Shown in pieces: positions 27,341 to 36,100 of a stretch of DNA of 64,000 nucleotides (positions are counted from its first letter, which is position 1; each line of letters starts with the position of its first letter). Source of the stretch: Caballeronia sp031450805 (GTDB taxonomy: Bacteria > Pseudomonadota > Gammaproteobacteria > Burkholderiales > Burkholderiaceae). The position numbers were made by a program, and so were the translations under genes. The stretch spans positions 1-64,000 of the forward strand of contig NZ_JARTVY010000003.1 of the NCBI RefSeq assembly GCF_031450805.1, given 5' to 3'. Under the pieces are notes generated by a model. It was not told where the DNA came from and did no database searches. It was given only the letters and a program-made list of their open reading frames with translations.

Positions 27341-28204
27341 TTATGCAGCGATCATCCTAGCCTCGTAATCGACGGGAGTGGAGAAATCGATAGAGGTGTG
27401 CAGGCGTTGTCGATTGTAGTAGCCCTCAATCCAGTCGACGATATCCAGACGAGCCTGAGCGCGGGTTTCGTAGCGAACCTGATAGATTCGCTCGACTTTC
27501 AGGGTTTTGAAGAAGCTTTCCATTGGCGCGTTGTCCCATGCATTAGCGCGACGGCTCATCGAAACGTTCATCTTGAAGTCGGCGGCCAGTTTTCGGTACG
27601 CCCGACTTGCATATTGACTTCCGCGATCGGAATGTAACAACAACCCTGGCGGGGGCTTACGGTGCCAGCACGCGCCGCGCAGTGCCTGGCAGACCAGTTC
27701 CGCGTTGATGCGCTCTGACATTGACCAGCCTACGATGCGTCGGCTTGCCAGATCCAGAATGGCAGCTAGGTATAACCAACCTTCGCCGGTCCTGATGAAG
27801 GTGATGTCGCTGACCCAAGCCTGATCGGGCTGCCAGCCGTCAAAACGACGATCAAGCAGGTTGGGAGCCACCGGTAAGCGGTGTGTCGAATCCGTCGTCA
27901 CCCGATACGGGCGTTTATAGACCGGCCGCAGCTCTAAGCGTTGCAGGCTACGGCGTACACGCTCAGCGCTGGCCGGCTGGCCCTGGATCCTTAATTGCCT
28001 TACGATCCGAGGACGGCCGTAGCTGCCGCGACTGGCGCGATGAATCGCTGCCACCTCCCGATCAAGCGCGGCGTTGGCCTGCGCTCGCTGACTTGGCCCG
28101 CGCTTACGCCACTGGCAATATCCGCTGCGCGACACCGTCAGGATGTGACACAGCCGAGTAACACTGTACTGGTCGCGGTGCTCGTCGATCCATGCGTACT
28201 TCAC
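27341..28204 (-). CDS. IS3-family transposase OrfB, copy 1
   Basis: DDE integrase of 287 residues. HTH_21-like start (YSVTRLCHILTVSRSGYCQW), catalytic Asp in WVSDITFIRTG, second Asp in LLLHSDRGSQYAS, Glu in NAPMESFFKTLK. The GTG start overlaps the orfA stop by four bases (GTGA), with no A-run for frameshifting, so OrfB is probably made by coupling. The product is identical to that at 29846-30709. Confidence 0.93.
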   Translation of the reverse strand: MKYAWIDEHRDQYSVTRLCHILTVSRSGYCQWRKRGPSQRAQANAALDREVAAIHRASRGSYGRPRIVRQLRIQGQPASAERVRRSLQRLELRPVYKRPYRVTTDSTHRLPVAPNLLDRRFDGWQPDQAWVSDITFIRTGEGWLYLAAILDLASRRIVGWSMSERINAELVCQALRGACWHRKPPPGLLLHSDRGSQYASRAYRKLAADFKMNVSMSRRANAWDNAPMESFFKTLKVERIYQVRYETRAQARLDIVDWIEGYYNRQRLHTSIDFSTPVDYEARMIAA

Positions 28205-28527
28205 CGCGACCCCTTCACGAAGTACGCCGTCGCTTTTCGAAGGATCTCGATATCAAGTCGCGCACTGGCGAGCTCTTTGCGAAGGCGGCTGTTCTCCGCC
28301 TCCAGTTCGTTGACCGGGCGCGTCGGTCGCGTGCTCTTCACTTCGTGACTGTCGACCTCGCCGATACGTTGAGCAGCGCGACTGCGTCGACTCCAATTGC
28401 CCAAGGTTGCCACGGGCACTCCAAGCCTACGCGCGGCTTCGTGCTGCCCGACTGATTCGGCAAGCCTAATGGCCTCGACCTTGAACTCGTCCGTGTACTG
28501 CCGCTTTGGCACTAGCTTCTCTGACAT
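28201..28527 (-). CDS. IS3-family transposase OrfA, copy 1
   Basis: Helix-turn-helix protein (YTDEFKVEAIRLAESVGQ then ARRLGVPVATLGNWSRRS) with a C-terminal leucine-zipper-like stretch (VNELEAENSRLRKELASARL). ATG 28527 follows GGAGG; a longer frame to 28557 is rejected. The product is identical to that of copy 2. Confidence 0.9.
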   Translation of the reverse strand: MSEKLVPKRQYTDEFKVEAIRLAESVGQHEAARRLGVPVATLGNWSRRSRAAQRIGEVDSHEVKSTRPTRPVNELEAENSRLRKELASARLDIEILRKATAYFVKGSR

Positions 28528-28590
28528 TAAAACCTCCGTACAAACAGAAATTAGCAAATTCCTGCTGTACGTGAAATCGAGGCATGGTCA

Positions 28591-28864
28591 AGTCGCCATC
28601 AATCGCCTCGTCAAGCAGGCTCATTTGCTCGTTGCTGAGCTGCTCGCTGCGACTGCCAAACTGCTGGCGCCTGAGCACGGAGATCTCGTGAGTCAGTTGG
28701 TCGATGCGGGTTTGCCGGTAATGCAGCTCCCGTTCCAACGCATCGACTTCTCTGCGTTTCTCCGTCACCTCTTGGTCCTTCGCGCGGACCTCAGCGAGCA
28801 GTTGCGTTGCAAGGGGACGCAACTGCTCTGGACTGAGGTCGTCGAGATCGGCCGGCGGGTTCAT
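28591..28864 (-). pseudogene. tnpC: IS66 transposase TnpC, N-terminal 91 residues only
   Basis: Starts at ATG 28864 (MNPPADLDDLSPEQLRPLA), with the coiled-coil region (KDQEVTEKRREVDALEREL) and QQFGSRSEQLSNEQMSLLDE, the conserved zinc-finger lead-in of IS66 TnpC. The frame is cut at 28591 by IS3 copy 1. The DDE domain is absent from the window. Confidence 0.85.
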
Positions 28865-28929
28865 GCAGACCAGTCTGCCAGAACCCCGCACGCGCGAGAA
28901 GGAGAACTGTATACGTCACCGCCGACGCG

Positions 28930-29268
28930 TCAGATGATGCGGATCACGCCATCCTGGCCGATGCGTTGCCACGGCAGCCCCAGCACCAAGCCCGCCAATT
29001 GTTCGTGCGTGAGCACCTGCCGCTTGGGTTCGCTGCTAGCGTGGGGCCAGACGAACTGCCCCTGATTCAGCCGCCGCGCTGCCAACCAGATGCCGATGCC
29101 GTCGTGGACCAGGACCTTGAGTCGGTTGGCGCGGCGGTTGGTGAACAGATAAGCGTGGTGCGGATGCGCGGCGCCGAAGACCTTCACCACGCGCCCCAAC
29201 GCCGTGTCGAAGCCGGCCCGCATGTCCAGCGGATCAACTGCTAGCCAGATCGCGTCGACACGAATCAC
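28930..29268 (-). CDS. tnpB: IS66 accessory protein TnpB
   Basis: 112 residues starting at GTG 29268 (IRVDAIWLAVDPLDMRAG), overlapping the tnpA stop by four bases. It carries the family pattern AYLFTNRRANRLKVLVHDGIG and ends QRIGQDGVIRII. It is intact, but the element around it is broken, so it is probably not useful. Confidence 0.9.
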   Translation of the reverse strand: MIRVDAIWLAVDPLDMRAGFDTALGRVVKVFGAAHPHHAYLFTNRRANRLKVLVHDGIGIWLAARRLNQGQFVWPHASSEPKRQVLTHEQLAGLVLGLPWQRIGQDGVIRII

Positions 29269-29459
29269 CGCAGCCACTCGCGCAGCCATGTCGCGCATTG
29301 CGCGGCTTCGGAGACCGGCCAACTCACCGTTATCGACTGATTGCCCCGGCGAACTTCGACCCGGATCTCCGCCGAGCCTACCTCCTTTGCCCCCACGGCA
29401 ACCGGAACGAACGCTGGTAGTGGTGTCGATTGAGCTTCTACCGGGCGTTCAGACAACCG
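29265..29459 (-). pseudogene. tnpA: IS66 TnpA, C-terminal half
   Basis: Reads LSERPVEAQSTPLPAFVPV and VSWPVSEAAQCATWLREWLR, the conserved tail of TnpA. It is separated from its N-terminal half (30740-30934) by IS3 copy 2. The two halves join in frame through the CGG codon that is also the 3-bp target duplication. Confidence 0.88.
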
Positions 29460-29522
29460 TGACCATGCCTCGATTTCACGTACAGCAGGAATTTGCTAAT
29501 TTCTGTTTGTACGGAGGTTTTA

Positions 29523-29849
29523 ATGTCAGAGAAGCTAGTGCCAAAGCGGCAGTACACGGACGAGTTCAAGGTCGAGGCCATTAGGCTTGCCGAATCAGTC
29601 GGGCAGCACGAAGCCGCGCGTAGGCTTGGAGTGCCCGTGGCAACCTTGGGCAATTGGAGTCGACGCAGTCGCGCTGCTCAACGTATCGGCGAGGTCGACA
29701 GTCACGAAGTGAAGAGCACGCGACCGACGCGCCCGGTCAACGAACTGGAGGCGGAGAACAGCCGCCTTCGCAAAGAGCTCGCCAGTGCGCGACTTGATAT
29801 CGAGATCCTTCGAAAAGCGACGGCGTACTTCGTGAAGGGGTCGCGGTGA
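29523..29849 (+). CDS. IS3-family transposase OrfA, copy 2
   Basis: Identical in product to copy 1 OrfA: helix-turn-helix plus leucine-zipper-like tail. GGAGG before ATG 29523 fixes the start. Confidence 0.9.
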   Translation: MSEKLVPKRQYTDEFKVEAIRLAESVGQHEAARRLGVPVATLGNWSRRSRAAQRIGEVDSHEVKSTRPTRPVNELEAENSRLRKELASARLDIEILRKATAYFVKGSR

Positions 29850-30709
29850 AGTACGCATGGATCGACGAGCACCGCGACCAGTACAGTGTTACTCGGCTGT
29901 GTCACATCCTGACGGTGTCGCGCAGCGGATATTGCCAGTGGCGTAAGCGCGGGCCAAGTCAGCGAGCGCAGGCCAACGCCGCGCTTGATCGGGAGGTGGC
30001 AGCGATTCATCGCGCCAGTCGCGGCAGCTACGGCCGTCCTCGGATCGTAAGGCAATTAAGGATCCAGGGCCAGCCGGCCAGCGCTGAGCGTGTACGCCGT
30101 AGCCTGCAACGCTTAGAGCTGCGGCCGGTCTATAAACGCCCGTATCGGGTGACGACGGATTCGACACACCGCTTACCGGTGGCTCCCAACCTGCTTGATC
30201 GTCGTTTTGACGGCTGGCAGCCCGATCAGGCTTGGGTCAGCGACATCACCTTCATCAGGACCGGCGAAGGTTGGTTATACCTAGCTGCCATTCTGGATCT
30301 GGCAAGCCGACGCATCGTAGGCTGGTCAATGTCAGAGCGCATCAACGCGGAACTGGTCTGCCAGGCACTGCGCGGCGCGTGCTGGCACCGTAAGCCCCCG
30401 CCAGGGTTGTTGTTACATTCCGATCGCGGAAGTCAATATGCAAGTCGGGCGTACCGAAAACTGGCCGCCGACTTCAAGATGAACGTTTCGATGAGCCGTC
30501 GCGCTAATGCATGGGACAACGCGCCAATGGAAAGCTTCTTCAAAACCCTGAAAGTCGAGCGAATCTATCAGGTTCGCTACGAAACCCGCGCTCAGGCTCG
30601 TCTGGATATCGTCGACTGGATTGAGGGCTACTACAATCGACAACGCCTGCACACCTCTATCGATTTCTCCACTCCCGTCGATTACGAGGCTAGGATGATC
30701 GCTGCATAA
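29846..30709 (+). CDS. IS3-family transposase OrfB, copy 2
   Basis: Identical in product to the OrfB at 27341-28204, with all three catalytic acidic residues. It overlaps orfA by four bases. Both copies being intact and identical implies recent duplication or gene conversion. Confidence 0.93.
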   Translation: MKYAWIDEHRDQYSVTRLCHILTVSRSGYCQWRKRGPSQRAQANAALDREVAAIHRASRGSYGRPRIVRQLRIQGQPASAERVRRSLQRLELRPVYKRPYRVTTDSTHRLPVAPNLLDRRFDGWQPDQAWVSDITFIRTGEGWLYLAAILDLASRRIVGWSMSERINAELVCQALRGACWHRKPPPGLLLHSDRGSQYASRAYRKLAADFKMNVSMSRRANAWDNAPMESFFKTLKVERIYQVRYETRAQARLDIVDWIEGYYNRQRLHTSIDFSTPVDYEARMIAA

Positions 30710-30739
30710 TTTGCTGTACGTGGAAAGGAGGCAGGGTCA

Positions 30740-30934
30740 CCGCTTCGGAAGTCTGCCTTCTGCCTGATCAAGCCAGCGGCGCAGTAGGTTCGCGTTGAGC
30801 CGATGCTCCAGCGCGACCGCCGACACCGACACGCCGGTACCCTGGCAAGCGGCAACAACGCGTGCCTTAAAGTCTTCGGTGTAGCGCCGACGACGGCGAC
30901 GGGTCGGCAACGCCTCTTCTTCGATAGTGTTCAC
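30740..30934 (-). pseudogene. tnpA: IS66 TnpA, N-terminal half
   Basis: From GTG 30934: NTIEEEALPTRRRRRRYTED then FKARVVAACQGTGVSVSAVA and NANLLRRWLDQAEGRLPKR, the helix-turn-helix of IS66 TnpA. It is cut at 30740 by IS3 copy 2. The reconstructed protein is about 128 residues, the usual size. Confidence 0.88.
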
Positions 30935-31092
30935 GTGTCCGCTTATTCGCTTTAGTGGACACGATACTCCCAAGCGCTTCAACCACAATCAAGGTGAGTT
31001 GGCCAGCCGCTTACCATAGAAGTCGAGCGGATCAACGTCTCGTCGAAAGTGCCCGGTTGACACGCCACGCTCGAGAATCGTGCTGATGAGTT

Positions 31093-31398
31093 GGACCACC
31101 GGCGAAGCGCAAAGACTTAGACGAGGAAAAGCAAGTCTCGTTCGCGCTCGTACATGCTTGCGACGCTATCGGCAAGCATTTCGGCATTGACGCGGGAGTC
31201 CTTGAACGCGCATTGCGGCCAGAGAATCTGGTGGAGTTGGCCGCTGCTCGGGACGCAGAGATCGCATCTCTCGTCCATGATCTTCCCGAACTTATGAAGG
31301 ACGCCGAGGCCGTGCGGGAAAAGCACGCGTCCGTGCAATCGGCGCTCGCCAACGAACTTGCAAAGGCCATCGCTGCTGGCAAGATCAGCTCCCACTGA
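31093..31398 (+). pseudogene. 3' fragment of an unknown gene, 5' end lost
   Basis: An open frame reads GPPAKRKDLDEEKQVSFALV, then HACDAIGKHFGIDAGVLERA and ends ELAKAIAAGKISSH. It has the regular, helical, coding-like composition of a real protein but two stops precede it (31084-31089) and no start codon with a ribosome site is visible. The IS66 end is 80 bases upstream, so its beginning was probably lost there. Family not recognised. Confidence 0.4.
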
Positions 31399-31569
31399 GC
31401 GTCACTGCGAGAAGACCGCATCCGCGCGCCCTTGAACATGCCGGTCCTATGTGACACGACGGATTTACTCATCGAATAGCGCATCACAACGTTATCCCGA
31501 ATGAAGGCGGCTACACAGCCTATCGGCTAAAAGGCTGTCTGTTCTCCGGCCGCCGCTAGCGTCCGTAGC

Positions 31570-32223
31570 TTAAGCCAATCGATAGCCGACACCTCGAACT
31601 GTCAAGATTTCATCCTTTCCGATTTTTCGGCGCAGTGTGTTGACGTAGACCTGTATCGCGTTGGTACGGTCCTCGTTTGCATCGCCGTAGATTCTTTGCT
31701 CGATCTCAGCCCTGCTCAAAACGCGCGCTGGCTCCTCCATAAGAGCATGCATCACCGCAAACTCTCGGGGCGTAAGGTACAGCTGTTTACCGGCGAATTT
31801 AAATTCTTGTGCGGTCGGGTCCAGCATGAGGTTGCGGTGGCGGAGGACTTTTTGCTTGTGACCTTTACGTCGCCGCAGCAGCATGTGGATCCGCACGGAC
31901 AGTTCCTCGAGATTCAAAGGCCGGGTCATATGGTCATCGGCGCCGGCGTACAGAGCGTGGATACGCTCGTGAGCTTGTTGGTGGTCGGTGAGCACGAGCG
32001 TAGAGGCTGCGCCGCCCGCTTTCCGATATGTGATGAGCAACTCGATGCTTTCGGAATTCGGGAGGTCCAGTGCTAAGAGTACGACATCATACGACTCGTT
32101 CCTGAGTGCTTGCTCGGCCGAACCCCTATCACGTCTCCAATCTACCGTGTACCCCGCCCGTCGCATCGATTCAACTACCGCCTCGGCTTCTATGCCGTTT
32201 CGTTCAATCAAGATCAAGCGCAT
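31570..32223 (-). CDS. OmpR/PmrA-type response regulator with degenerate receiver
   Basis: The 217-residue protein has a normal winged-helix output domain (LTPREFAVMHALMEEPARVL, RTNAIQVYVNTLRRKIG, VRGVGYRLA). The receiver is altered at every key site: MRLILIERNG has E7-R8 in place of the acidic pair, the phosphoacceptor is Ala51 in VVLLALDLPNS, and the switch Lys is Arg100 (DHMTRPLN). Phosphorylation by the usual chemistry is therefore unlikely. No kinase gene is adjacent. It may bind DNA constitutively or respond to something else. Confidence 0.9.
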   Translation of the reverse strand: MRLILIERNGIEAEAVVESMRRAGYTVDWRRDRGSAEQALRNESYDVVLLALDLPNSESIELLITYRKAGGAASTLVLTDHQQAHERIHALYAGADDHMTRPLNLEELSVRIHMLLRRRKGHKQKVLRHRNLMLDPTAQEFKFAGKQLYLTPREFAVMHALMEEPARVLSRAEIEQRIYGDANEDRTNAIQVYVNTLRRKIGKDEILTVRGVGYRLA

Positions 32224-32438
32224 AGGAGAGAGGCCAACGAAAACAGCAGGCGCGAACGTCGCCTGTGACTTCGAACGATGTTTGTTAGAGGAGTCGTTAT
32301 TCTTGCACGCGCCGACGCGTTGGCAAATGCCTGCAGTAGACGCGCCAGCGAACGATGTTCTAACGACTATGGCTTCTGTGACGCCACTTCCGGGACGCGG
32401 AAACCGTCGAAGAACTGGGCACGTCCGCGACCTAAATG

Positions 32439-32472
32439 AAAAAAGCCCGAACGCCGATGGCGTTCGGGCTTT
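32439..32472 (-). terminator. Intrinsic terminator of the porin gene
   Basis: Perfect 12-bp stem AGCCCGAACGCC / GGCGTTCGGGCT with a GAT loop, followed on the minus strand by six T. It begins about 20 bases after the porin stop. Confidence 0.92.
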
Positions 32473-32492
32473 CGAAGGTGGTTCCGTGGTTC

Positions 32493-33659
32493 TTAGAACT
32501 TGTGACGCACGCCGATGATGGCGATTTCTTGGTGGTTGCGACCAGCCGCATAGCCAAAGTCGGCGACCGAAGCTTGAGCCGCAGCGGAGGTGCCGTCGGT
32601 CTGGCGCTGTTGGCCGCTTGCGTGCTGATACGCGCCTTGAGCGTAGACGTCCGTACGCTTGGAAATTGCGTAGTCCGCGCCGATGCTCACTTGGTGGTAA
32701 GTCGCATTGGTGTCGCCCTGGCCGTGCGTGTACGTGTAGCCGAGGCCGAGCAGCGCAGCCGGCGTGAGTTGGAAGTTCACGAAGCCATTGGCAACATGGA
32801 ACTTCTCTTGTGACCCAAACGACGAGAACGCGTCCGGCTTGTACTGAGCGAAGCTGTACGATGCGCCGACCGTGAACGGACCGAACACATATTGACCTGC
32901 GCCTCGTGCGATGCCGATCGAGTGAGCCGATGCGTAGCCGTTGTTGATGACAGTGTACGTGAGCGAGTCGGACGACGGGCTATTCCACGTCGTCGCGTTG
33001 CGGCCTGCCGACGGGTTATCCGTGTACAAGTAGCTCGCCGCCAGGCCGAGCGGGCCATTGTTATAGGCGACCGCACCGCCCCACGTCTTGCCTTGGCCCG
33101 TTGCACCAGCCAAGTTGCTAAAGCCGTAGATACCTTCGAACTGGAAGCCACCGAACACGGGCGACACGTACTTCACAGCGTTGCTCACGCGCAGGCTGTT
33201 GTCGTAGTTATCGAGGTCGCCCGGCGTTGCAAACGCCGCACCCCAATAGTTGTCAGCGGTGAGGCCCTGGACCAGATCGACCGACGGGTCATATTGGCGA
33301 CCGAGAGTAACGGTACCGAACTGGTTGCTGGTCACGCCGACGAATGCTTGACGGCCAAACTCGCGACCACCTTGGTTCAGACGGCCGGTGCCCGGGTCAA
33401 AGCCGTTTTCCAACTGGAAGATCGCCTTCAGGCCACCGCCGAGGTCCTCTTGACCCTTCATGCCCCAGCGGTTGCCGGACAGGTTGCCGTTCTGCATGCC
33501 AAACAGGTGACCACCGGTGCCGTCGCCGTTGTCAACACGGCTCACGTACGTCAGGCCAGCGTCCAGAACGCCGTAGAGCGTCACACTGGATTGGGCGTTA
33601 GCCGCACCGGCTGCGCCAAGAAGTGCCAGGGATACCACCGCTACTCGGGTTTTCTTCAT
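32493..33659 (-). CDS. General porin (Burkholderia OmpC-like, Porin_4)
   Basis: Trimeric outer-membrane diffusion pore. 388 residues with signal MKKTRVAVVSLALLGAAGAANA and mature start QSSVTLYGVLDAGLTYV, the NRWGMKGQEDLGGGLKAIFQ segment, and the GRQYDPSVDLVQ constriction-loop region. It ends with the insertion signal GVRHKF. GGAGCGATCGAG precedes the ATG. It is a single-gene unit with its own terminator. Confidence 0.95.
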   Translation of the reverse strand: MKKTRVAVVSLALLGAAGAANAQSSVTLYGVLDAGLTYVSRVDNGDGTGGHLFGMQNGNLSGNRWGMKGQEDLGGGLKAIFQLENGFDPGTGRLNQGGREFGRQAFVGVTSNQFGTVTLGRQYDPSVDLVQGLTADNYWGAAFATPGDLDNYDNSLRVSNAVKYVSPVFGGFQFEGIYGFSNLAGATGQGKTWGGAVAYNNGPLGLAASYLYTDNPSAGRNATTWNSPSSDSLTYTVINNGYASAHSIGIARGAGQYVFGPFTVGASYSFAQYKPDAFSSFGSQEKFHVANGFVNFQLTPAALLGLGYTYTHGQGDTNATYHQVSIGADYAISKRTDVYAQGAYQHASGQQRQTDGTSAAAQASVADFGYAAGRNHQEIAIIGVRHKF

Positions 33660-34277
33660 CTCGATCGCTCCACGCGTGAATTCTTTGAAATATTGCTATA
33701 CACGACGGACTGAAGGATACATTGTGAAAAGGGGTTTTCATTATCTGTTGCAATTAAGCTACAAGCGTGGCAAGTCTAGGCAGTAGTGGGAGGGTTTCCA
33801 AGGTGCGATTTGGGCGCGCGGAGCGCCGCGCTATGGCGGCAAGCAGGATCGCTTGGACTGCAAACTGAGCCGGTGTCCTTTCCCGATGATCCGCCACCGT
33901 AAGGCCGCGGGGGAAAGGCAAAATCGGAAAGGTGCCGCTTGCGTGCGTGCGTCGGACTGTCCATTTTCCCGGTAATTGCCGCCTTTGCGCTGGAACTGGC
34001 GCCATTAAGCAGGTCTTGCATGGCCCGCCCTGAGCCTTGTAGCGAACGATCGTCCGATAATGAATTTACGGCAGGTCTGGCTAGGGGCGCGGAATGTTAG
34101 AGGAACTAATAGGGCCAACATCGCCGGCTGAACAGCGCTGCCGGCTAAACAGAGCGCGGTGCGGTGGTCGCCGTGCTGTCGAGCTTTGGCGCTAGGCTGA
34201 CCGCAAGGTGCCCGAGTTTGCGCCGTGAGCGGTACGGGCCCACGCTATCACGGAAGGCATGCCTAACGAGGTGACGC
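33660..34277. other. Intergenic region upstream of porin and toxin-antitoxin pair
   Basis: About 620 bases. The first 100 are A+T-rich and should hold the porin promoter and long leader (TTGCAA near 33750 on the minus strand). The rest shows no supported gene. Confidence 0.45.
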
Positions 34278-34472
34278 ATGGGAAATATTTGGACCGAACC
34301 TGCCATTAGCGGGCACGACACCAAGGAGGAATCGGAAGCCTACGACGTGTGGTTTCGCGAAGAGGTGCGCATGTCACTCGAAGAAGAAGGTGCGGACATT
34401 CCTCACGATGAAGCGGTCGCGTGGATGCGCGCACGTATTGTCGAGCGGCGCAAGGTGACGAATGATCGTTGA
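34278..34472 (+). CDS. Antitoxin of a RelE/ParE-type pair
   Basis: 64 residues, acidic and helical (SHDTKEESEAYDVWFREEV-like core, EGADIPHDEAVAWMRARIVE). GAGGTGA precedes the ATG. It overlaps the toxin gene by 11 bases, the usual antitoxin-first order. Assigned from context and composition; the DNA-binding fold is not certain. Confidence 0.75.
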   Translation: MGNIWTEPAISGHDTKEESEAYDVWFREEVRMSLEEEGADIPHDEAVAWMRARIVERRKVTNDR

Positions 34473-34731
34473 CTGGCGCCCGCGTGCGGTACGCCGACTC
34501 GATAAGATACACGCCCACACTAGCGAAGGACGTTTCCTTGCGGCAGACGCAGTGTTCGACACGATTGTCGCGGCCGCCGCCACATTACCTAGCCACCCGT
34601 ACGCCTACCGCGAAGGCCGCGTGCCCAACGCGCGAGATGGTCAGCTGCCAAATTACATCATTGTTTATCGCGTGAAGCGCGATCGCATACTGATCGTGAA
34701 TGTGCTCCACGCGCGCCAATGCTATCCCTGA
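34462..34731 (+). CDS. RelE/ParE-family toxin
   Basis: 89 residues with the fold pattern of the family: VDWRPRAVRRLDKIHAH, TLPSHPYAYREGRVPNARDG, and the beta-strand end YIIVYRVKRDRILIVNVLHARQ. ParE-type members poison gyrase, RelE types cut mRNA; the sequence alone does not decide. It is likely neutralised by the overlapping upstream product. Confidence 0.85.
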   Translation: MIVDWRPRAVRRLDKIHAHTSEGRFLAADAVFDTIVAAAATLPSHPYAYREGRVPNARDGQLPNYIIVYRVKRDRILIVNVLHARQCYP

Positions 34732-34978
34732 TCCAGCTGCCGGTTTGTGCTTCGCGCGCAGGTCTGGTGACGCGCATTCATCACTTGCAAGACTGACCTT
34801 CTAGCGAGTATGGGTCCGACGACTGGGCAATAGAGGCCGAAGCCTGCGACGAATCGATGCGACGTCTATTGCCAGTCTCCAGCTGCGACCGGCGATATTC
34901 GTTTAGCAATTCTAACGACAATGCGCTATTGGCTTATGTCAAGTGTAAGTGACGGGAGAATGTTTACCGCTCGACGGA

Positions 34979-35350
34979 TCAAGCGCGACGCTTGTTTGCA
35001 ATCTGCTCCCGCCTGCGTGCGAGTCGAGTCTTCTCCTGACTCGTCCCGAACTCTGCTTCGGCGGCGGTGATGATGCCAGCGACTGCACCGGCAAGATCCA
35101 CGCGCCCAGCGCCTTCGACGAGACACGTCCAATAGCGTTGGCCACGACACCAGAGCTTCACGCCGTTCCGAGCGTCTCGTTCACTGAGTCCAAGCGACGC
35201 CGCTCTCGCAAGCACGTCCTTAAGAATCCCGACCTTGAGCGGGACCTTTGGTGCCGGACTGCGCGGAAACGTCCGTGGGAAATGTCGTTGCAGCGTAGTG
35301 ACCGCCCGCGCGGCTGCATCGGCAGACGTGCGCCGAGGCTCCGGCTGCAT
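34979..35350 (-). CDS. ProQ/FinO-family RNA-binding protein
   Basis: 123 residues covering one ProQ/FinO domain: LQRHFPRTFPRSPAPKVPLK, VGILKDVLARA, RNGVKLWCRGQRYWTCLVEG and GRVDLAGAVAGIITAAEAEF, with a basic tail (TRLARRREQIANKRRA). Proteins of this type are small-RNA chaperones. It stands alone between two toxin-antitoxin pairs, which suggests an accessory copy, not the housekeeping one. The start at 35350 is plausible but its ribosome site is weak. Confidence 0.82.
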   Translation of the reverse strand: MQPEPRRTSADAAARAVTTLQRHFPRTFPRSPAPKVPLKVGILKDVLARAASLGLSERDARNGVKLWCRGQRYWTCLVEGAGRVDLAGAVAGIITAAEAEFGTSQEKTRLARRREQIANKRRA

Positions 35351-35620
35351 TTCCCGTGCGACGTCGACAGGCTGAACCAGGGCGCGAAGAGCAAAAAGGT
35401 GGCTCCACGCTCGACGTCACAACTGCGCCTTAAGCGCAACGAGCTGTTCGAATCCCATGAAGCTTGCCTGGAATCAGTTTGAGATTTTACCAGTTGCCTT
35501 CAAACATTCCCGTTCACCGCCCGTTGCGGACCTCCCTGGCGGCGGCCGAACGCGGCCGAAGCCCCAGCTCAAGCCCGTTTGCGAAAATCAAGATGCGGAT
35601 TGCGCGCCGGCGACACGTTA

Positions 35621-36100
35621 TCATGCGTCGTTTCGAGCGGCGCGACGCAACAACCGCGGGTCGGTTTCCCATTCATCGCGGGCTCCAAGCACGATCTGCG
35701 CGAAGTCTGGGTGACCGGGGTTGAGCAGATAGTTTGTTTCGGCAGGGACGACCGCGCTCGGCACCGCAAGCACCGCGCTCGTTCGCTTCTGCGCCCACGC
35801 AGCCCCAATTTGTTGCGGTTCGGTCCGTGCAGTGAGCTCTCTCCAGTCGGGCGGCAAATTCGCAGCATCGACGCGCTCGATCAGAGTCTCAGGAATTCGC
35901 GCCGGGATCAGTACATACCGGGCCCGCAGCGGTGAGTCCTGCACGAGCATCTCGAGGAGCGCAAGCGATTGTGTCTGTGCTGTATAGACGAGCGCGATGC
36001 CTTTCGGATTCCACCGCCCGCCATAGAGGCGCGCACCTTCGCCGGAGAAGGCGCTATCAGCATACCGCTCTGTCACGACCCGCCAAGCCGACAAGGTCAT
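35621..36100 (-). CDS. RES-domain toxin
   Basis: 159 residues. RES toxins degrade NAD+ in the cytoplasm. Seen here: the Arg in AWRVVTERYADSAF, LYGGRWNPKGIALVYTA, SLALLEMLVQ, and the C-terminal YLLNPGHPDF. These are the conserved elements that name the family. Its ATG overlaps the antitoxin stop by four bases. Confidence 0.93.
   Translation of the reverse strand: MTLSAWRVVTERYADSAFSGEGARLYGGRWNPKGIALVYTAQTQSLALLEMLVQDSPLRARYVLIPARIPETLIERVDAANLPPDWRELTARTEPQQIGAAWAQKRTSAVLAVPSAVVPAETNYLLNPGHPDFAQIVLGARDEWETDPRLLRRAARNDA

Larger units (their letters stand above)
27311..28590 (-). mobile_element. IS3-family insertion sequence, copy 1 (minus orientation)
   Basis: 1280 bp with imperfect terminal repeats TGACCATGCCTCGATTTC (at 28590, minus) and TGACCCTGCCTCCTTTCC (at 27311, plus), both continuing to CGTACAGCA. 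Its sequence is the same as copy 2 in reverse. Flanks differ (TAC / AGT), so no target duplication remains, as expected if an adjacent deletion or recombination took place. Confidence 0.9.
29460..30739 (+). mobile_element. IS3-family insertion sequence, copy 2 (plus orientation)
   Basis: 1280 bp, the inverted twin of copy 1, beginning TGACCATGCC and ending GCAGGGTCA. The flanks are CCG on both sides (before 29460 and from 30740), a 3-bp target duplication typical of IS3, and the insertion point is inside IS66 tnpA. Confidence 0.93.
28591..31014 (-). mobile_element. IS66-family element, broken by IS3-family copies
   Basis: tnpA, tnpB and the start of tnpC lie in the usual order on the minus strand. 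The upstream terminus is visible at 31014 as GTAAGCGGCTGGCCAACTC read on the minus strand, a normal IS66-type end. IS3 copy 2 (29460-30739) sits inside tnpA, and tnpC stops at IS3 copy 1, with the remaining part of tnpC and the other end missing. The element is dead. Confidence 0.85.
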
